A stretch of DNA of 6,979 nt from an uncultured bacterium. Its GTDB lineage: Bacteria; Bacillota; Clostridia; Lachnospirales; Lachnospiraceae. Where the stretch lies: contig CAMBUC010000113.1 in assembly GCA_945871045.1 (NCBI GenBank), positions 1 to 6,979 on the forward strand, given 5' to 3'. Shown here piece by piece: positions 6,062 to 6,979 of this stretch (its first letter is position 1; the number at the start of each line of letters is the position of its first letter). Made by a program: the position numbers and the translations under genes. The notes beneath the pieces were generated by a model, which saw nothing but the letters and a program-made list of their open reading frames with translations, had not been told where the DNA came from and searched no databases.

Positions 6062-6874
6062 TTACTTATTCTGGAAAGGAACAACCTTTAATTTCTTCTC
6101 AGGATCCTTCTCTAAGAAGTTACCCATACCAGCCTTCTGATCTTCGGTCTCGAAGCAGCTTCCGAACAGTTTCTCCTCGATCACGATCGCATCATCCATA
6201 GCAGCATCTAAACCATCGTTGATGGCTTTCTTGCAGGCACGAACTGCGATGGGAGCGTTTGCTGCGATGATAGAAGCAAGCTTCTTTGCAGCGGGCATTA
6301 ACTCCTCAGCCGGATATACGTTGTTTACAAGACCGATTCTGTAAGCCTCATCAGCCTTGATATTGCGTGCGCTGTAGATCATTTCTTTTGCTTTTCCTAC
6401 GCCAACGACTCTTGCCAGTCTCTGGGTTCCACCGAATCCGGGAGTGATTCCAAGACCAACCTCAGGCTGTCCGAAGATTGCGTTGTCAGAACAGATACGG
6501 ATATCACAACTCATTGCGATCTCGCATCCGCCGCCAAGAGCAAATCCGTTGATGGCACAGATCACGGGAACAGGTAATGTCTCGATTCTACGGAAAACGT
6601 CGTTACCCTTCTTACCGAAAGCCTCGCCCTCTTCTTTTGTCAAGGTGCTCATCTCTCCGATGTCTGCGCCTGCTACGAAAGACTTGAATGCGTTACCCTT
6701 CTTATCGGGGCCACCGGTTAAGATCACGGCTCTGATGTCAGCGTTTGACTCGATCTCGGTGAGGGCTGCATCTAACTCCTCTAACGTCTCGCTGTTTAAT
6801 GCGTTTAATGCTGCGGGTCTGCTGATCGTTAAAACCGCGATCGCGCCTTCAATTTCTAACTGTAAATTGTTCAT
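6062..6874 (-). CDS. crt: Short-chain enoyl-CoA hydratase (3-hydroxybutyryl-CoA dehydratase, crotonase)
   Basis: A 270-residue crotonase-family enzyme, probably cytosolic, that interconverts (S)-3-hydroxybutyryl-CoA and crotonyl-CoA, a step of butyrate formation from acetyl-CoA. SFVAGADIGEM (65-75) and NGFALGGGCEIAMSCDIRI (109-127) supply the oxyanion-hole backbone and catalytic E118. GQPEVGLGITPGFGGTQRL (135-153) supplies the second catalytic glutamate, E138. Both acids are present, so a hydratase/dehydratase is more likely than another crotonase-fold activity. The motif order and wording closely follow clostridial Crt as I remember it, with a few extra residues (around 54-64) before the SFVAGAD motif. 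The start at 6874 has AGGAGG 8 bases upstream. The gene is monocistronic, with a strong promoter and a terminator. The usual partners (thl, hbd, bcd, etfBA) are not in the window, so a role in another pathway cannot be excluded. Leucine codons are mainly TTA and CTT, consistent with high expression. Confidence 0.93.
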   Translation of the reverse strand: MNNLQLEIEGAIAVLTISRPAALNALNSETLEELDAALTEIESNADIRAVILTGGPDKKGNAFKSFVAGADIGEMSTLTKEEGEAFGKKGNDVFRRIETLPVPVICAINGFALGGGCEIAMSCDIRICSDNAIFGQPEVGLGITPGFGGTQRLARVVGVGKAKEMIYSARNIKADEAYRIGLVNNVYPAEELMPAAKKLASIIAANAPIAVRACKKAINDGLDAAMDDAIVIEEKLFGSCFETEDQKAGMGNFLEKDPEKKLKVVPFQNK

Positions 6875-6882
6875 TGGTTTAT

Positions 6883-6888
6883 CCTCCT
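6883..6888 (-). promoter_or_regulatory. Consensus SD of crt
   Basis: AGGAGG on the minus strand, 8 bases from the ATG at 6874. It is a full match to the anti-SD core, fixes the start codon and predicts efficient translation. Confidence 0.9.
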
Positions 6889-6911
6889 ATGATTCGTTTA
6901 GTCACGACAGC

Positions 6912-6928
6912 AACTGCACCCTGCAGTT
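6912..6928 (-). promoter_or_regulatory. Perfect inverted repeat in the crt leader
   Basis: AACTGCA (6912-6918) and TGCAGTT (6922-6928) are separated by three bases. In the minus-strand leader this forms a small 7-bp hairpin, about 14 bases downstream of the predicted transcription start and 24 bases upstream of the SD. It has no U-tract, so it is not a terminator. It may stabilise the 5' end of the mRNA or act as an operator in DNA form. Confidence 0.5.
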
Positions 6929-6958
6929 ACCATGTAAATGTTACCATTAATGTACCAT
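6928..6958. repeat. Three TACCAT boxes in the crt promoter
   Basis: TACCAT (ATGGTA on the minus strand) occurs at 6928-6933, 6942-6947 and 6953-6958. The first two are extended to GTTACCAT. Centre spacings are 14 and 11 bases. The rightmost overlaps the -10/spacer and the others cover the start and initial transcribed region. Iterated boxes at this position are typical of repressor sites, but I cannot name a regulator. Confidence 0.45.
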
Positions 6959-6977
6959 TTTGTGAAAGATTTGTCAA
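6949..6977 (-). promoter_or_regulatory. Predicted promoter of crt
   Basis: On the minus strand, a perfect TTGACA (6977-6972), a 17-base spacer ending in TGG, and TACATT (6954-6949) form a sigma-A promoter with an extended -10. Transcription would start near 6942, giving a leader of about 68 bases. The consensus -35 and consensus SD together suggest a strongly expressed gene. Confidence 0.75.
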
Positions 6978-6979
6978 TG

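Noticed and set aside
5986..6084. N-terminal extension of MutY to an ATG at 6084
   Set aside because: The extension is encoded by the crt terminator and the intergenic gap, whereas ATG 5985 has an excellent SD and the correct family length.
6444..6950. A 168-codon open frame on the plus strand opposite crt
   Set aside because: It is antisense to a clear, codon-biased crt gene, has no SD and shows no recognisable motif; long antisense frames are expected opposite such genes.
1..6979. CRISPR array, insertion sequence, tRNA or toxin-antitoxin system
   Set aside because: No regularly spaced long repeats, transposase motifs, terminal inverted repeats or tRNA cloverleaf were seen; genes are standard and intact.

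Overview
The window looks like an ordinary chromosomal segment from an anaerobic Firmicute, most likely a Lachnospiraceae-type clostridium. The reasons are moderate GC content, purine-rich Shine-Dalgarno (SD) sites of the AGGAGG/AAGGAG type, a crotonase that strongly resembles clostridial 3-hydroxybutyryl-CoA dehydratase, an iron-sulphur MutY and a DUF4190 membrane protein. The genus cannot be fixed from the sequence alone. I see no mobile element, CRISPR array, tRNA, rRNA or broken gene.

Layout from left to right. A small DUF4190-type membrane protein (54-545, minus) and a nicotinate phosphoribosyltransferase (pncB, 885-2336, plus) diverge from a 339-base control region. That region carries one recognisable sigma-A-type promoter in each direction. 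The pncB leader has an unusual feature: a compact GC-rich hairpin lies between the best SD sequence and the preferred start codon. pncB then converges on a two-gene minus-strand unit, and one symmetrical hairpin with A/T tracts on both sides (2355-2408) can terminate transcription from either side.

The minus-strand unit (4610 down to 2431) encodes UDP-galactopyranose mutase (glf) followed by a family 2 glycosyltransferase, joined by an ATGA stop/start overlap. This is a minimal galactofuranose module: Glf makes UDP-galactofuranose and the glycosyltransferase plausibly consumes it for a surface glycan. The rest of a polysaccharide locus is absent from the window. A leader of about 130 bases with a perfect TATAAT element precedes glf.

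Further right, also on the minus strand, are mutY (5985 down to 4903, adenine glycosylase for oxidative damage repair) and crt (6874 down to 6062, short-chain enoyl-CoA hydratase). Each is followed by a hairpin terminator. The crt terminator sits in the 76-base gap just upstream of the mutY SD, so mutY is separated from crt by a terminator with no obvious promoter of its own. The crt promoter is strong (TTGACA, 17-base spacer, extended -10) and carries three TACCAT boxes and a leader hairpin.

The genes form functional islands (NAD salvage, galactofuranose glycan, DNA repair, butyrate-type acyl-CoA metabolism) rather than one pathway. I found no convincing new multi-gene system. The points most worth a second look are the folded SD spacer of pncB, the isolated glf-glycosyltransferase pair, the crt control region, and the terminator in front of mutY.
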